The position numbers were made by a program, and so were the translations under genes. This document shows, piece by piece, positions 8,311-15,834 of a stretch of DNA of 33,129 nt; position 1 is the stretch's first letter; each line of letters begins with the position of its first letter. The DNA comes from an uncultured Planctomycetaceae bacterium (GTDB taxonomy: Bacteria; Planctomycetota; Planctomycetia; Planctomycetales; Planctomycetaceae), in the NCBI GenBank assembly GCA_903921605.1, contig CAIXQV010000402.1, positions 1 to 33,129 on the forward strand, given 5' to 3'. The notes under the pieces are model-generated. The model saw nothing but the letters and a program-made list of their open reading frames with translations. It searched no databases and was not told where the DNA came from.

Positions 8311-9402
8311 TTATAGCTCGGATGGGTCTTCCCGCAACCACTTGAAAATCTCTTCAGCAATGATCTGATGGGCTCGTTCGTTCGGATGGTTGTCGAACGC
8401 ATTTACTGTCAGCTTCTCTGAAGCATGCGTTGAAAAGATCGGCATCATGTCGAGCACCGGCACGTTCTTGCTGTGAGCCCATGCAACAAGTTTCTCATGA
8501 GCTTTCTGGAACGGATAATCAGGGCCAAGATTGTGCATGAAGGGGAAGATCACAAGACGAAACTCTACGCCCTTTTCTTTACTCATCGCAGCCATGCCAT
8601 CGAGTTCGTTCTTAACGGCATCCCATGGCGGACTGTTGTAGGATTCCACAAGGTGGGGGAAGTAGTCGACAGACGATCCGGCCGAGTACTGAACCCAGCG
8701 ATGGTACATCCAGTTGATAAAATAACTGTGAGAGACCAGCCAACTTCCGGTCTGACGTCTGTTACCGATTTCCTCAATCGCTGCATTCGTCTTCGGATCG
8801 TAACCTTCGATGTCGTTCATCATGTAACAATAGATCAGAGTCTGAACGGGGTAATCTTTTTCCAGCACCGCACTTTCCATGGCCCGAATCATGGAGATCT
8901 CAAATCCCGGTTCTCCCATGTTGTAAACCTGGTACTCAGGTTTCTTTCCGGAGTTCAGCAGGACTTCCAGGCGTTCAGTAAACCGATCATCGATATTGTT
9001 AACACCGTGCCCGGCTGTAAAACTGTCGCCCAGGAAAAGGATGCGATTGACACCCTCGGGAAGAGGAGTTGCCAAAATCCGTCGTTCACGAAAACCATCA
9101 TTGTTTCGCTGAGAATCGAAATGCACCTGAAACCAGCGTTTCGCGATCATGCTCGCGTTAAACGCTTCAGAATGATCAACAAACAGGGCAAATATGAGCT
9201 CTGCAGCCGTCAAAGCTGCGAAGAGAAACCAAAGGCCAAAGCCGAATCCCAGCATTCGAGAACGTAAAGAATTCTTGGAAGTTCCGGATTTTTTCCGAGC
9301 CGCACGACGACGACGGAGCAGCCAGACAAGAATGACCAGCAGGAACGCCATCCATAAGGCTAATCCGACGAGATAACTGGCATCCAGCCACAGCAGCAGC
9401 AT
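8311..9402 (-). CDS. Membrane-anchored SGNH/GDSL-type hydrolase
   Basis: The protein has 363 residues. Two hydrophobic helices (about 9-29 and 50-75), separated by a very basic loop (LLRRRRAARKK), anchor it in the membrane. The large C-terminal domain then faces the outside. This domain carries the SGNH block I motif ILFLGDSFTAGHG, with nucleophile Ser127. It also has NMGEPGFE (Gly block), MMNDIEG (Asn block) and NHPNERAHQIIAEEI near residue 339, which would supply the catalytic His. The Asp that normally precedes this His by three residues is Phe, so the acid of the triad is not clearly conserved. SGNH proteins deacylate or acylate lipids and polysaccharides; the substrate is unknown. ATG 9400-9402 has GGGAG 6 nt upstream. 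It is divergent from the zinc-ribbon gene. Confidence 0.85.
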   Translation of the reverse strand: MLLLWLDASYLVGLALWMAFLLVILVWLLRRRRAARKKSGTSKNSLRSRMLGFGFGLWFLFAALTAAELIFALFVDHSEAFNASMIAKRWFQVHFDSQRNNDGFRERRILATPLPEGVNRILFLGDSFTAGHGVNNIDDRFTERLEVLLNSGKKPEYQVYNMGEPGFEISMIRAMESAVLEKDYPVQTLIYCYMMNDIEGYDPKTNAAIEEIGNRRQTGSWLVSHSYFINWMYHRWVQYSAGSSVDYFPHLVESYNSPPWDAVKNELDGMAAMSKEKGVEFRLVIFPFMHNLGPDYPFQKAHEKLVAWAHSKNVPVLDMMPIFSTHASEKLTVNAFDNHPNERAHQIIAEEIFKWLREDPSEL

Positions 9403-9434
9403 CGAAAACTCCCGGGGATCTGTTCAGGATACGA

Positions 9435-9463
9435 TTGTCGAAATATCGCCGGGCCATTAAAGT
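9435..9463 (+). promoter_or_regulatory. Candidate sigma-70 type promoter for the small zinc-ribbon gene
   Basis: TTGTCG (9435-9440) and TAAAGT (9458-9463) are separated by 17 bp. Each matches 4 of 6 consensus bases. They lie in the 106-bp divergent gap, about 45 bp before the ATG at 9509. This is a pattern match only. Confidence 0.35.
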
Positions 9464-9508
9464 GCCCCGCTTTCCATCGTACGCCAACACCCTTTCGGGA
9501 GAAAACTA

Positions 9509-9634
9509 ATGGTTCAACGTCCTCGCACAAAGGCAAAAATCCTTAAGAAAACCAAGCGATGCCCAAAGTGCGGCAAGATTGTCCGCGCTGCCGCTCGCTG
9601 TAAGACCTGCCACATGGTTCAGAAGAAAGCGTAG
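9509..9634 (+). CDS. Small basic zinc-ribbon protein (41 aa)
   Basis: A 41-residue protein is encoded from ATG 9509 to TAG 9632-9634. It has four cysteines arranged C18-x2-C21-x9-C31-x2-C34 followed by His35, a compact zinc-ribbon (treble-clef-like) pattern. Fifteen of 41 residues are Lys or Arg and none is acidic, which suggests binding to RNA, DNA or the ribosome. A strong GGAG sits 8 nt before the ATG, better than at most genes here, and codons are unremarkable. It resembles small ribosomal zinc-ribbon proteins of the L40e type in size and spacing, but I do not recognise a specific family. It has its own candidate promoter and is followed by a long hairpin at 9728-9785, so it is likely a monocistronic unit. 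Automated annotation could easily miss a gene this short. Confidence 0.8.
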   Translation: MVQRPRTKAKILKKTKRCPKCGKIVRAAARCKTCHMVQKKA

Positions 9635-9727
9635 TTTCGAGGCAGTTCGTCTGCATTGAGCCTGCCTGAGACTTTGACCGCAGAGGCGGATCAACGGCTT
9701 GCACAGAAGCGAGCAAACCACATTCAC

Positions 9728-9785
9728 TTGAGCCTGAGACGCTAGCCGATTTTTCCTGTTGAATCGCCTAACGCCTCAGGCTCAA
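9728..9785. repeat. 58-bp near-perfect palindrome, possible bidirectional terminator
   Basis: TTGAGCCTGAG (9728-9738) pairs with CTCAGGCTCAA (9775-9785). The stem continues inward (CG, TAG, CGATT) to an 8-nt loop with only three mismatches, giving about 22 paired positions. It starts 94 bp after the zinc-ribbon stop and ends 46 bp before the next start. It could end the small gene's transcript, but the length and near symmetry also fit a dispersed palindromic repeat. Confidence 0.65.
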
Positions 9786-9831
9786 GCGGTAAATAAGAGA
9801 CTGAATTCGGGCTGTTAGTCAGGAAAATACC

Positions 9832-10773
9832 ATGAGCATTCCCACGCGCCGGTCTTTCCTTGCTGCTGTTGCTGCCGCCTGCGGTTCTCAGTGCCTGCCT
9901 TGCCTGACAGACAGTGCAATGGGCTCCACGGCGGCCGACTTCGAATTCAAGTATATCGTAGCTTCGTGCATGTACGGTTACATGTATCTGGGCGAGATCC
10001 TGCCCGAAGTCGCTCAATGTGGTGCCTCGCATATTGATATCTGGCCGAAGCGTCATGGGAATCAGCGTGAGCAGTTGCACGACATGGGTGAGGAGTTGTT
10101 CCTCAGCATGCTGCAGAAGCATAAGCTTCAGGTCGGCTGCCTGACACAGTATCCGCTGGGACCGTTCAAGCTTCAGGATGACATGCGACTCGCAAAACGC
10201 CTTGGCTGTCCGCTGATCATCACCGCTGGCACTGGCCAGAAAGGTCTGGCGGGAGCGGAGCTGAAGAAAGCCGTGGCAACTTTTGTCGAGAACATGAAGC
10301 CGCATCTGGCGGTTGCAGAAGAAAACGGTGTCACGGTCGCGATCGAAAATCATGCAAACGATCTCTTCGAAACGGCTGACGGAATTCGTTATCTGAACGA
10401 ACTTCGACCGTCGACAAATCTCGGCATTGCTCTCGCACCCTATCATCTGCCACAGGACGCAGAACAACTAGCCTCGCTCATTCGAGAACTCGGCAGCAGC
10501 CTGCAGATGTTTTATGCCTGGCAGCACGGCGATGGTTGTATGACCAGGCTGCCGAAGGAACAGGAGCTGCTTCAGATGCCGGGCCGGGGTCCGCTGGATT
10601 TTGGTCCGCTGGTGAAAGCACTCGTAGATATCAAGTATCAGGGATGGACGGAAATCTTCATGCACCCGGTCCCCAGAGGCATCCCCATTCTGGAGACGGC
10701 TCAGGAGGTCACGGCCGAGATCAATAAGTCACGTGAATATCTGGCCGAACGAATGAAGAGCGTTGCAATTTGA
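9832..10773 (+). CDS. Tat-exported sugar phosphate isomerase/epimerase-like (xylose isomerase-like TIM barrel) protein
   Basis: The 313-residue protein begins with a twin-arginine signal (PTRRSFLAAVAAA, close to the S/T-R-R-x-F-L pattern). A xylose-isomerase-like TIM barrel (AP-endonuclease 2 family) follows. Recognisable strands include ASHIDIWPKRHG, PLIITAGTG, VAIENHAND (a metal-binding Glu) and WTEIFMHPVPRG near the C terminus. The family isomerises or epimerises sugars with a divalent metal; exported members are abundant in planctomycetes and their substrates are mostly unknown. The start ATG 9832 has AGGA 7 nt upstream. The gene is followed by a paired-hairpin repeat and then by a DJ-1/PfpI gene on the same strand 157 bp on, so co-transcription is possible but not certain. 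Confidence 0.88.
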   Translation: MSIPTRRSFLAAVAAACGSQCLPCLTDSAMGSTAADFEFKYIVASCMYGYMYLGEILPEVAQCGASHIDIWPKRHGNQREQLHDMGEELFLSMLQKHKLQVGCLTQYPLGPFKLQDDMRLAKRLGCPLIITAGTGQKGLAGAELKKAVATFVENMKPHLAVAEENGVTVAIENHANDLFETADGIRYLNELRPSTNLGIALAPYHLPQDAEQLASLIRELGSSLQMFYAWQHGDGCMTRLPKEQELLQMPGRGPLDFGPLVKALVDIKYQGWTEIFMHPVPRGIPILETAQEVTAEINKSREYLAERMKSVAI

Positions 10774-10822
10774 TGTTTCGCAGCTATCCCGGAAACACGT
10801 CCGTGGGTTGTTGATTGAGTTG

Positions 10823-10890
10823 GTAGTGCCGACTTCAATCGGCACTCTGCATTAAATCTCCGGACGAAAGTTGGCTGAAGCCAACACTAC
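10823..10890. repeat. BIME-like pair of GTAG-footed REP hairpins (copy 1)
   Basis: A left hairpin, AGTGCCGA-CTTCAA-TCGGCACT (10825-10846), and a right hairpin, GTTGGCT-GA-AGCCAAC (10870-10885), are bounded by GTAGTG (10823-10828) and CACTAC (10885-10890). Read from each outer end, both halves follow GTAGTG-N4-CTTCA-N5, so they are inverted copies of one unit. This is the layout of two inverted REP sequences. It lies between two genes of the same strand and shares its consensus with the element at 25663-25728. Confidence 0.8.
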
Positions 10891-10930
10891 GGTCTGAACT
10901 GCTCACAAAACGCATTAGAAGGATCCAACA

Positions 10931-11494
10931 ATGTCATCCAGCAACAAAGTGCTCATCATCGTTGGCGACGCCACGGAAACGCTCGACACGATGTACCCTT
11001 ATTACCGTCTGATCGAAGCTGGTTTTGTTCCAGTGGTGGCTGCTCCCGAGAAGCGTCGGTATCAGATGGTTTTGCATGAAGTGAAGCCGGGCTGGACAAT
11101 CACTAAGGAGTGGGAAGGCTACTCAATCGAAGCTGACATTGCGTTCCGCGATATCAAAGAGGAAGAGTATGCCGGCATCATGTTTTCGGGAGGACGTGCT
11201 CCTGAGTATATTCGGTATGACCAGGACCTGGTTCGTGCAACAAAGCACTTCTTTGCGACGAATAAGCCGATCGCCAGCGTTTGTCACGGCGTTGAGATTC
11301 CTGCTTATGCCGACTGCGTCCGCGGTCGGCGGATGGCGACTGTCCTGAAGTGCCGCTTTGATCTGGAAGTTTGCGGCGGTATCTTTGTGAATGAGCCCTG
11401 CGTGATCGACGGAAATCTCATCAGCGGCCGAACATTCCACGACAACGGTCACTATGTCGGGCCGTGGATTAAGCTGCTTGAGGCGGCTCGTTGA
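10931..11494 (+). CDS. DJ-1/PfpI family protein
   Basis: The 187-residue alpha/beta protein matches the DJ-1/PfpI superfamily in length. It opens with KVLIIVGDATETLDTMYPYYRL, contains FSGGRAPEYIRYD, and has the nucleophile elbow ASVCHGVEIPAYAD, where the Cys is the active residue. A C-terminal LISGRTFHDNGHY segment completes the fold. Family members act as deglycases, glyoxalases, chaperones or peptidases; the exact activity cannot be told from sequence. It is cytoplasmic, with no signal. AAGGA lies 8 nt upstream of ATG 10931 and supports the start. It is convergent with the EboE-like gene, with a long hairpin between them at 11616-11673. Confidence 0.92.
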   Translation: MSSSNKVLIIVGDATETLDTMYPYYRLIEAGFVPVVAAPEKRRYQMVLHEVKPGWTITKEWEGYSIEADIAFRDIKEEEYAGIMFSGGRAPEYIRYDQDLVRATKHFFATNKPIASVCHGVEIPAYADCVRGRRMATVLKCRFDLEVCGGIFVNEPCVIDGNLISGRTFHDNGHYVGPWIKLLEAAR

Positions 11495-11615
11495 GTTGCT
11501 CAGTCCGGACTTAAAGCCTCCGCAACAAGTCGCCACATCGGGATGATTTCCGATGGCGATGACTTCGTGAGCCCCGTGTCGCGAGCGGTTGCCTGAAAGA
11601 GTATTCAGCGTTTCC

Positions 11616-11673
11616 GTTTAACGGCGAGGCGCAGGCGAATCTGAGCGGCGACGCCTGCGGCTCGGGGTTAAAC
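11616..11673. terminator. Long hairpin between convergent genes
   Basis: GTTTAAC (11616-11622) pairs with GTTAAAC (11667-11673). After a 2x2 internal loop, CGAG pairs with CTCG, and after one mismatch CGCAGGCG (11630-11637) pairs with CGCCTGCG (11652-11659). The total is 19 bp of stem with a 14-nt loop. Placement between convergent stops at 11494 and 11733 fits a bidirectional terminator, although T-tracts are lacking. It may also be a dispersed palindromic repeat. Confidence 0.6.
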
Positions 11674-11732
11674 GATTAAATCATCAGCCCGACAGGGAAG
11701 TGCCGCTGACCCAAAAATACGCTTCAAACGTT

Positions 11733-12929
11733 TTATTCCACGCTGTCGCCGGCGGCGTCGAGCAGTTCACCGGCGGAACGCAATTCCTGAGCGATGCGTT
11801 CACTGAGAGTCATTGTGGCGGCATTTGATTCGCCTGGCATGACCGGCCACGTGTAGGTCTCGACTTCCAGATGCGGAGAGTAGTCCAGCCGGGCGACTTT
11901 TCGCAGTGCCGCGGCCAGATCGGGGCGAGTCGTTTTCAGCGGCCCCAGAGTTTCCGCAAAAATGGGCACATGGAAGTGAACTCGCCAGCTTTCGGCGTTG
12001 AGGAAATCATCGGATGGTGAGCGACGAATATCATCTTCCAACAGATCCACTCGTGACTTCACACTGCCGTCTTTAAACTTTGCGTACGTCTGATGAAGAT
12101 ATCGCGGCTCAACGAATCGACACAACGCTTCACGGCCTTCTGAGTTATTGGCGGGATCGATTAGCTCTGCCGCATTCGTGATGTGTACTTTATTGATACG
12201 AATTCCGTGACGAACAAATTCATCGATAGACTGCTGCACGTCTTCGAACTCAACCGCCTGATGACACACATCGAAACACAGTCCGATGTATTCGCGGACA
12301 ACATCTTCGCAGTTCAGCGCATCTGCCTGAGCATAGAGACGCTTGAACGCGGGCAGAGTCCACTCACGAGTCCCTGACATTTCGCACATCGGTTCCGGTT
12401 CCAGCCCCAAACGAATTTTGCGACCAGTGGTGTCGAAAATCTCCTTCAGATGCTTGGCAACTCGAATCAGATGGCTGAAACACGACGCATGAAAATCCGG
12501 ACCATGCGGATTCATACGTCCCCCCAGCGGAACGGTCGACAAACTTCCCTCGGCTCCGGCTGGCAAAAGCTGGCTCAGTAGATTCGCACACTCTTCGGTG
12601 TATGTAACTCGTGCGAGACTGGTCCAATCCGGAAGGTAGACCTGTTCCTTCACCCGCTCACTGTGAAAGTCACCGTAAGGAAACGTATTCAGGGTGTAAC
12701 AACAGAGGTCATGTTGCCAAAGAGCCTGAGCCAACTGTTCCAACTGATCGGGTTGTTCTTTGAGTTCTCGCACAACGCTGGCGGCGAGCCACAGTCCTGC
12801 CGCCATCGGAAAATCCAGATGACGCTGGGCCTCAGCTGATTGTTCGGTAATTCCACTGATCACTTCGGCCACGTTGCGGCCGGGATGAACGTTGGTGCAA
12901 TAGCTGAGGGGAAGTGAAGAAAGAGTCAT
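11733..12929 (-). CDS. eboE: EboE-like metabolite traffic protein (xylose isomerase-like TIM barrel)
   Basis: The 398-residue protein begins MTLSSLPLSYCTNVHPGRN, the N-terminal signature of the EboE family (an LSYCTNxHPG motif). Further TIM-barrel motifs are YTLNTFPYGDFHSERVKE, RLGLEPEPMCEM, GLCFDVCHQAVEFED and HLEVETYTWPVMP. EboE belongs to the eboABCDEF set, linked in cyanobacteria and other phyla to movement of metabolites such as scytonemin precursors to the periplasm. The other ebo genes are not next to it here. ATG 12927-12929 was preferred to the TTG 24 nt upstream because it matches the family N terminus. The gene converges with the DJ-1/PfpI gene and lies downstream of arsC on the same strand. 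Assignment is from remembered family motifs, without an alignment. Confidence 0.8.
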   Translation of the reverse strand: MTLSSLPLSYCTNVHPGRNVAEVISGITEQSAEAQRHLDFPMAAGLWLAASVVRELKEQPDQLEQLAQALWQHDLCCYTLNTFPYGDFHSERVKEQVYLPDWTSLARVTYTEECANLLSQLLPAGAEGSLSTVPLGGRMNPHGPDFHASCFSHLIRVAKHLKEIFDTTGRKIRLGLEPEPMCEMSGTREWTLPAFKRLYAQADALNCEDVVREYIGLCFDVCHQAVEFEDVQQSIDEFVRHGIRINKVHITNAAELIDPANNSEGREALCRFVEPRYLHQTYAKFKDGSVKSRVDLLEDDIRRSPSDDFLNAESWRVHFHVPIFAETLGPLKTTRPDLAAALRKVARLDYSPHLEVETYTWPVMPGESNAATMTLSERIAQELRSAGELLDAAGDSVE

Positions 12930-13018
12930 TCGGGCGATTAACCTGTCAAACAAAAGTGGAAGAACATTCTCTATGTGGAAATCGAACAGAACACTGTCGA
13001 AATCGATTACTGATGAAT

Positions 13019-13453
13019 TCAGGCCGTGCGTCCAAATTCCTGATCCAGCCTCGCGCGAATTTCATCCCGTACGCGGCGGAACTCTGACATCAATTCTTCT
13101 TCGGAACCAGTGGCGTGGAACGGATCGTCAAACGGCCAGTGCCAACGTTCCACGGCAGCCGGAAATGTGGGACAGTTTTCGTCAGCCGTTGAGCAGACGC
13201 CGATCACCACGTCCGGCGGGTTGCCTTTGGGCGGTAGGAATTCGTAAATTGATTTGCTCAGTTGCGGAGAGATATCAATTCCCAGTTCTGCCATCACCGT
13301 GACAGCTCGCGGATGTACGTATCCGGCTGGTTTCGCACCTGCGGAAAGTGCTTCGCAGCGATGACCATGATAAGTCCGCAGCAAACCTTCAGCCATCTGA
13401 CTGCGGCAGGAATTGCCAGTACACAGAAACAGGATTCGTTTTCGTTGTGACAC
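13019..13453 (-). CDS. arsC: Arsenate reductase, thioredoxin-coupled LMW-phosphatase type
   Basis: The 144-residue protein has the LMW-PTPase P-loop CTGNSCRS with nucleophile Cys11. A second pair, Cys87 and Cys94 (VCSTADENC), is spaced seven apart exactly as Cys82 and Cys89 of Bacillus-type ArsC. Three such cysteines relay the disulfide and mark the thioredoxin-dependent arsenate reductases rather than tyrosine phosphatases. The FDDPF segment carries the general-acid Asp. It reduces arsenate to arsenite in the cytoplasm. The start is GTG (13451-13453), with GGAG about 9 nt upstream. No arsR, arsB or acr3 is adjacent in the window, so it stands as a solitary resistance gene, 89 bp upstream of eboE in the same direction. 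Confidence 0.92.
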   Translation of the reverse strand: MSQRKRILFLCTGNSCRSQMAEGLLRTYHGHRCEALSAGAKPAGYVHPRAVTVMAELGIDISPQLSKSIYEFLPPKGNPPDVVIGVCSTADENCPTFPAAVERWHWPFDDPFHATGSEEELMSEFRRVRDEIRARLDQEFGRTA

Positions 13454-13812
13454 GGAAGCTTCTCCGGAGGACTTTCAACAGACGCCGACCTGCCGTTGTT
13501 TACGGCGTGCCGAGTCCGCAGAATAGTCAACTCCGACCGAAACGCCACCTTAGTGATTCATGAAGTCTGCGACTCGGGATGCGAGACATCCAGCCTTCAC
13601 CAGTGCCGACAAAGCGGTCCGTACAAAGAGGCCGGTCCTGTGGGATGAAACAGTTATGCGTCAGTTGCTAAAATTTCCTTGCACACGCGTCATGCTACCG
13701 GTGCGAGCGACTATAGTCGGAGTTCGAGTTCGTTCGATCCGAGTTGTAGAGAACTCAGTCAGCCCGGAACACCGCGGCTCTTTGCTGGATTGCTCGCAGG
13801 AAAAGGATGTCC
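13454..13812. other. Intergenic region between divergent arsC and the Cys-rich lipoprotein gene
   Basis: About 360 bp hold the divergent upstream sequences of arsC and the lipoprotein gene. A plus-strand frame from 13560 overlaps the lipoprotein gene in another frame and has no domain. A TATAGT at 13712-13717 could be a -10, but its best -35 candidate is badly spaced. I see no gene or strong palindrome. Confidence 0.45.
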
Positions 13813-14034
13813 ATGCGAACTTCATTTGCCATTTTGTCACTGACAGTCATGACTCTTCTGTCCGGCTGTCATTGCTGTGGGTGGACCGAAAACTACGCCG
13901 ACGCAATTGACGATATCGCGGACCACAATGACTTCAAGCGCGGCCTCGATGACTGCTACTGCGAAAAACTGGATATCAGTCGATGGTGTATGAACCGTCG
14001 CTGCCCGCCTTCAAGCTGTCAGCAGTGTCGCTGA
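13813..14034 (+). CDS. Small cysteine-rich lipoprotein
   Basis: The 73-residue protein MRTSFAILSLTVMTLLSGCH starts with a basic residue, a hydrophobic stretch and a lipobox (LLSGC), so it should be lipidated on the first Cys and held on a membrane. The mature part carries nine cysteines including the lipidated one (HCC, DDCYCEK, WC, RRC, SSC, QQC), plus many Asp residues. It might bind metal or be disulfide-linked. I do not recognise the family. AAGGA lies 5 nt before ATG 13813; an ATG six bases earlier (13807) is also possible. It is followed by 334 bp before the next exported protein on the same strand. ArsC lies divergently upstream, but a link to metal handling is speculative. Confidence 0.72.
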   Translation: MRTSFAILSLTVMTLLSGCHCCGWTENYADAIDDIADHNDFKRGLDDCYCEKLDISRWCMNRRCPPSSCQQCR

Positions 14035-14368
14035 ACAAACCGAGCCTATAGCATGCTCACTTCGGCAGGATTCACCGAACGCATTCTGGTAACTCCCCCG
14101 AACACCTGCGATCTGCCGTCCCATTGACTTTGACGACCACGTAGAGTCTGCGGATCTGCGGAATGGACTCATCGCCTGCTCCCGTAATTCCGATTATTCA
14201 GTTCGGGGGATTTGTGCGGCGTTTGACTTCCGGGGGGACTCAAACAGCATCGCACGCCATCAGCTCTTGCAGAGTTGTGCGCTGAATTATCGCGCGGTTA
14301 CCAGAGGGTCGCCGTGTCATGAGTTTGTAGCGGATGAACTGCGCGAGCCCGAGTTTTCAGGGGGCGTC
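14035..14368. other. Intergenic region upstream of an exported protein gene
   Basis: No gene is supported here. In-frame codons upstream of 14369 are open back to 14267 but lack signal-peptide or family character. CCCCCGAAC (about 14095) and GTTCGGGGG (about 14200) are inverted but about 100 bp apart, which is of doubtful meaning. Confidence 0.4.
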
Positions 14369-15508
14369 ATGCGAAGAAAAACAGTGCTGAAAGAGGTCGG
14401 CAGTACGCTGCTGAATCACACTGTGCCATGTCGCATCTCAGTAAGTCGACAGAGAGAGTTTCGCGGAATTCCGCGTCTCCGTTGTCTTCAACTCATGCTG
14501 GTGATGCTGGCGACTCTGCTGAGTCAGCCTTCGTACGGAGATCAGCTCGAAGAACTGGCGACAAAAGCCGGGATTCGCATCGTCACGAAAGGCGAATCCT
14601 CGTCTGATCTGCAGAAGAAAACAGTCGCCTCAATTCCGCTTCACGCCATGGCGCCCGCCAGTCGGCAGCGGGCTAAGACGATCATGGACGACTGTTCTCA
14701 GTATCGTCGCCTGCCTTCGCTGCAATACTCCATTGATGAGCCAATGTATCGTTATCTGTTGCAGCATCCTGATGTGGCAGTCAGTACATGGCGGGTGATG
14801 GGAATCTCACGCTTCGAAATGTGGCAGACGGGGCCCCTGGAATACGAAGCGAAAGCCGTCGATGGTTCAGAAGGCATTGCCGATATCCTTTACCAGGATG
14901 CGAACCAGATGGTGTTTGTTTGTCAAGGGACGTATCACAACGTTCTGCTTCCAAAGCCACTGGAAGCATCAGCCCTGATCTGGTTTCGAGCGACATACAC
15001 ACCGGCAGCGGATGGAACTCATACGGTGAGTCAGAAGGCGGATGTGTTTGTAAAGTTCCCGTCATCGGCCTTTTCGGCAGTGGCCAAGATGCTGACGCCC
15101 GTGACGAATGGAATGATGGATCGCAATCTATTCGAAGTGTCGCTTTACAGCAGCATGATGTCTCGAGCTGTTCGTGACGAGCCGGAATGGGTTGTTCAGG
15201 TCGCCGACCAGATGGAAGGTGTTCTGCCGCAAAGGCGTGGCGAGCTGATCGAAGTGGCCCAACGACCTCGCAAGGTCAACAAGGGGCAGAACGCTTCATC
15301 CGAGAAGGTGACGTCTGTTGATCGCAGCGTCATCATGTCGCCGCAGCTTTTGTTCTTTGACCCGCCGAAAGATGGCCCTGTCATGGACAGCTCCAGCCCT
15401 GTGAGGGAAGCGAGTCTGCCCGCCGGGAAACCTATGCCTTTCAGAACGGCTGAGCTTTCTAAAGACGTAACGTCGCCAAAAGAACAACCAAAGTCGTCAG
15501 AGAAGTAG
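14369..15508 (+). CDS. Exported planctomycete protein of unknown function
   Basis: The protein has 379 residues. The chosen ATG at 14369 is preceded by AGGGGG with 4 nt spacing. An Arg-rich N-terminal region leads to a hydrophobic export segment (LQLMLVMLATLLSQPSYGD), with likely cleavage after SYG or nearby. The mature domain is a mixed beta-rich region. Recognisable strands include YQDANQMVFVCQGTYHNVLL, ASALIWFRATYTPAADGTH and QKADVFVKFPSSAFSAVAKM. A helical stretch then leads to a low-complexity Pro/Ser/Lys-rich tail of about 80 residues. I do not recognise a named domain; the body faintly resembles a lipid-binding START-like layout, but this is a guess. It is followed by a strong hairpin and then another exported protein on the same strand. 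An earlier in-frame start at 14267 is less likely. Confidence 0.78.
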   Translation: MRRKTVLKEVGSTLLNHTVPCRISVSRQREFRGIPRLRCLQLMLVMLATLLSQPSYGDQLEELATKAGIRIVTKGESSSDLQKKTVASIPLHAMAPASRQRAKTIMDDCSQYRRLPSLQYSIDEPMYRYLLQHPDVAVSTWRVMGISRFEMWQTGPLEYEAKAVDGSEGIADILYQDANQMVFVCQGTYHNVLLPKPLEASALIWFRATYTPAADGTHTVSQKADVFVKFPSSAFSAVAKMLTPVTNGMMDRNLFEVSLYSSMMSRAVRDEPEWVVQVADQMEGVLPQRRGELIEVAQRPRKVNKGQNASSEKVTSVDRSVIMSPQLLFFDPPKDGPVMDSSSPVREASLPAGKPMPFRTAELSKDVTSPKEQPKSSEK

Positions 15509-15550
15509 TACGTTAACGCAGTCCGATGATGAGTCAGTACTGCAACCCGC

Positions 15551-15597
15551 GAGCCCCCGGCTGGATCGACCGCAACCGATCCAGCCGGGTGCGGCTC
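15551..15597 (+). terminator. Perfect 13-bp stem hairpin
   Basis: CCCGGCTGGATCG (15556-15568) pairs perfectly with CGATCCAGCCGGG (15577-15589) around an 8-nt loop. An outer GAGCC/GGCTC pair (15551-15555, 15593-15597) extends it. It starts 42 bp after the stop of the preceding gene. The GC-rich stem fits a terminator, but no T-run follows. Confidence 0.6.
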
Positions 15598-15748
15598 ATT
15601 CTGGAGTGAGCGATTTTCCGCTGTTTCGTGCCTTCTTACAGGCAAACTGACGATCGGGCGAACAGCGTGATTTCTCGGATTTGTTCCGATTGGTGGACTG
15701 ATCGGAGAATGGTGAATCCGGGACATGTGTGGTAGTCGAGGATTCTCT

Positions 15749-15778
15749 TTGCGACAGCCTGGGTGTTCCGAGTATGCT
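15749..15778 (+). promoter_or_regulatory. Candidate promoter for the exported protein gene at 15835
   Basis: TTGCGA and TATGCT are separated by 18 bp and match four and five of six consensus bases respectively. They lie about 57 bp before the ATG. This is pattern evidence only. Confidence 0.3.
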
Positions 15779-15834
15779 GGGATAACTTTTCCAGCACTCC
15801 GCTCGGCCGTGTCGTCGTATCGAGGCCCCCCACT

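Larger units (their letters stand above)
15509..15834. other. Intergenic region between two exported-protein genes
   Basis: It contains the strong hairpin at 15551-15597 and, further on, a weak promoter-like pair TTGCGA (15749-15754) and TATGCT (15773-15778) with 18-bp spacing, about 57 bp before ATG 15835. The large minus-strand open frame across this area is a codon-bias shadow. No gene is supported. Confidence 0.45.

Noticed and set aside
9742..10467. 241-codon minus-strand frame opposite the Tat-exported protein
   Set aside because: It overlaps the palindrome and the whole coding region of a protein with clear TIM-barrel motifs.
13560..13910. 116-codon frame overlapping the Cys-rich lipoprotein
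   Set aside because: The lipoprotein frame has a signal peptide, lipobox and Shine-Dalgarno; this one has none of these.
14095..14208. CCCCCGAAC ... GTTCGGGGG inverted pair
   Set aside because: Nine-bp arms about 100 bp apart are expected occasionally by chance, and nothing else supports structure.
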